A stretch of DNA of 6,580 bases, taken from NCBI GenBank assembly GCA_028711825.1, contig JAQTRM010000060.1, forward strand, positions 1-6,580, read 5' to 3'. Positions 6,303 to 6,580 of this stretch are shown here, piece after piece (the first letter of the stretch is position 1; the number at the start of each line of letters is the position of its first letter). The notes beneath the pieces were generated by a model that was given only the letters and a program-made list of their open reading frames with translations, did no database searches and was not told where the DNA came from. The translations under genes were made by a program, and so were the position numbers. This stretch comes from Candidatus Omnitrophota bacterium (lineage in GTDB: Bacteria; Omnitrophota; Gorgyraeia; Gygaellales; Profunditerraquicolaceae).

Positions 6303-6400
6303 GGCCGAAACAAATAGTATTTTTGTTTCAAGACGTTTATCCGGAAGGGAAAAAGATCAAGAAGCTGGTGAAGCGGCAGAAGGAAATCCTGGTAATGGAA
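6302..6400 (+). pseudogene. Remnant of the 3' end of a second GIY-YIG (YhbQ-like) gene
   Basis: In the frame that starts with AGG at 6302, the translation begins RPKQIVF and later reads KKIKKLVKRQKEILV. These align with RPVQLIW and KRIKGLTRRQKEKLV of the intact GIY-YIG protein encoded at 2492-2800. Over the last 17 aligned codons (6344-6394 against 2720-2770) I count 11 identical residues and 33 of 51 identical bases by eye. About seven residues are missing between the two blocks. The catalytic Glu position (Glu78 of the intact protein) reads Gly here, and the whole front half of the domain, with both motif tyrosines, is absent. No start codon with a ribosome binding site precedes it. The frame stays open to TGA at 6470-6472 but loses resemblance after about 6400. 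An alternative is a short unrelated Lys/Arg-rich ORF. Confidence 0.5.
6307..6329. repeat. AT-rich inverted repeat just after the radical SAM gene
   Basis: GAAACAAA (6307-6314) and TTTGTTTC (6322-6329) form a perfect 8-base inverted repeat with a 7-base loop, starting 4 bases after the stop codon. The stem is weak (two G-C pairs) and is not followed by a T run, so a terminator role is doubtful. It could be a weak terminator, an operator-like site or a scar of rearrangement. Confidence 0.4.
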
Positions 6401-6410
6401 AACCAGGGTA

Positions 6411-6417
6411 GGGAGGG
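6411..6417 (+). promoter_or_regulatory. Ribosome binding site for the gene starting at 6421
   Basis: GGGAGGG at 6411-6417, with the GGAGG core at 6412-6416, lies 4 bases before ATG at 6421. It is one of the best Shine-Dalgarno matches in the window. A stop codon in the same frame (TAG 6409-6411) excludes a start further upstream. Confidence 0.55.
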
Positions 6418-6420
6418 AAT

Positions 6421-6580
6421 ATGGCAAAAGGTTCGCGTTTATCGGCGGAAGTCCAGCTTGCCTGGAAGGTGATGACTTGCAGAGGATTGAGGGAGACTTA
6501 CGACAAAGACAGCCCGTGCCGCTGGTTTAACCGGCATTATGGGCCTTACCCGGCATATGATATGAAACGGCTCCCGATCA
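6421..6580 (+). CDS. Unrecognised protein, 5' end only, runs off the window
   Basis: The frame opens at ATG 6421 behind a strong ribosome binding site and stays open to the window edge, giving 53 residues. The sequence is polar and rich in Arg, Tyr and Trp, with two cysteines (residues 20 and 33) and an aromatic stretch, CRWFNRHYGPYPAYD. There is no signal peptide or membrane segment in the visible part. I do not recognise the family and assign no function. Support for coding is the ribosome binding site, the uninterrupted frame and the absence of a better frame: the one giving a plausible alternative stops at 6530-6532. It may be the original neighbour of the decayed GIY-YIG gene just upstream. 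Confidence 0.5.
   Translation, partial: MAKGSRLSAEVQLAWKVMTCRGLRETYDKDSPCRWFNRHYGPYPAYDMKRLPI

Noticed and set aside
6423..6532. Alternative plus frame near the end with a FAFIGGSPACLEGDD-like translation
   Set aside because: It has no start codon with a ribosome binding site and stops at 6530-6532. The frame from ATG 6421 is better supported.
1..6580. CRISPR arrays, tRNA or rRNA genes, insertion sequences
   Set aside because: I saw no regularly spaced direct repeats, tRNA-like cloverleaf sequence, rRNA motifs or transposase in either strand.

Overview
The window looks like a bacterial chromosome segment in which every supported gene lies on the plus strand with little or no spacing. A lipoprotein-type N-acetylmuramoyl-L-alanine amidase points to a diderm (Gram-negative-type) cell. 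Gene style (TTG start, Shine-Dalgarno sites, mixed GC) and the mix of genes suggest an uncultured lineage such as Omnitrophota or a relative, but nothing here proves the phylum.

Layout. Bases 3-188 hold the 3' end of a small unknown protein with a CPCCG...C cysteine cluster and a C-terminal membrane helix. An AT-rich gap of about 105 bases follows, with a good sigma70-type promoter (perfect TATAAT at 246-251) and a strong ribosome binding site. Then come a LysM plus amidase_2 lipoprotein (294-1091), an AzgA/PbuG-type NCS2 nucleobase permease (1104-2441), and a YhbQ-like GIY-YIG protein (2492-2800). Three genes that overlap end to end follow: a GT2 glycosyltransferase of the polyprenyl-phosphate-hexose synthase type (2787-3488), a large membrane protein that I read as GT-C-like with an inserted beta-rich extracytoplasmic domain (3472-5244), and a radical SAM protein with a SPASM-like C-terminus (5241-6302). 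After these lies what looks like the decayed 3' end of a second GIY-YIG gene (6302-6400), then the start of an unrecognised gene running off the window (6421-6580).

How the genes may work together. The first two complete genes (wall amidase, purine/base uptake) look like ordinary housekeeping. The overlaps of 14, 17 and 4 bases suggest that the GIY-YIG, GT2, membrane protein and radical SAM genes are translated as a coupled unit. A plausible but unproven model is that the GT2 loads a sugar onto a polyprenyl phosphate and the membrane protein transfers it on the outer face of the membrane, while the radical SAM enzyme makes an unidentified modification.

The observation most worth following is that this three-gene cassette is bracketed by GIY-YIG sequence. 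An intact gene sits at its left end, and a 3'-end remnant begins at the stop codon of the radical SAM gene at its right end. This suggests that the cassette was inserted or rearranged next to a GIY-YIG gene.
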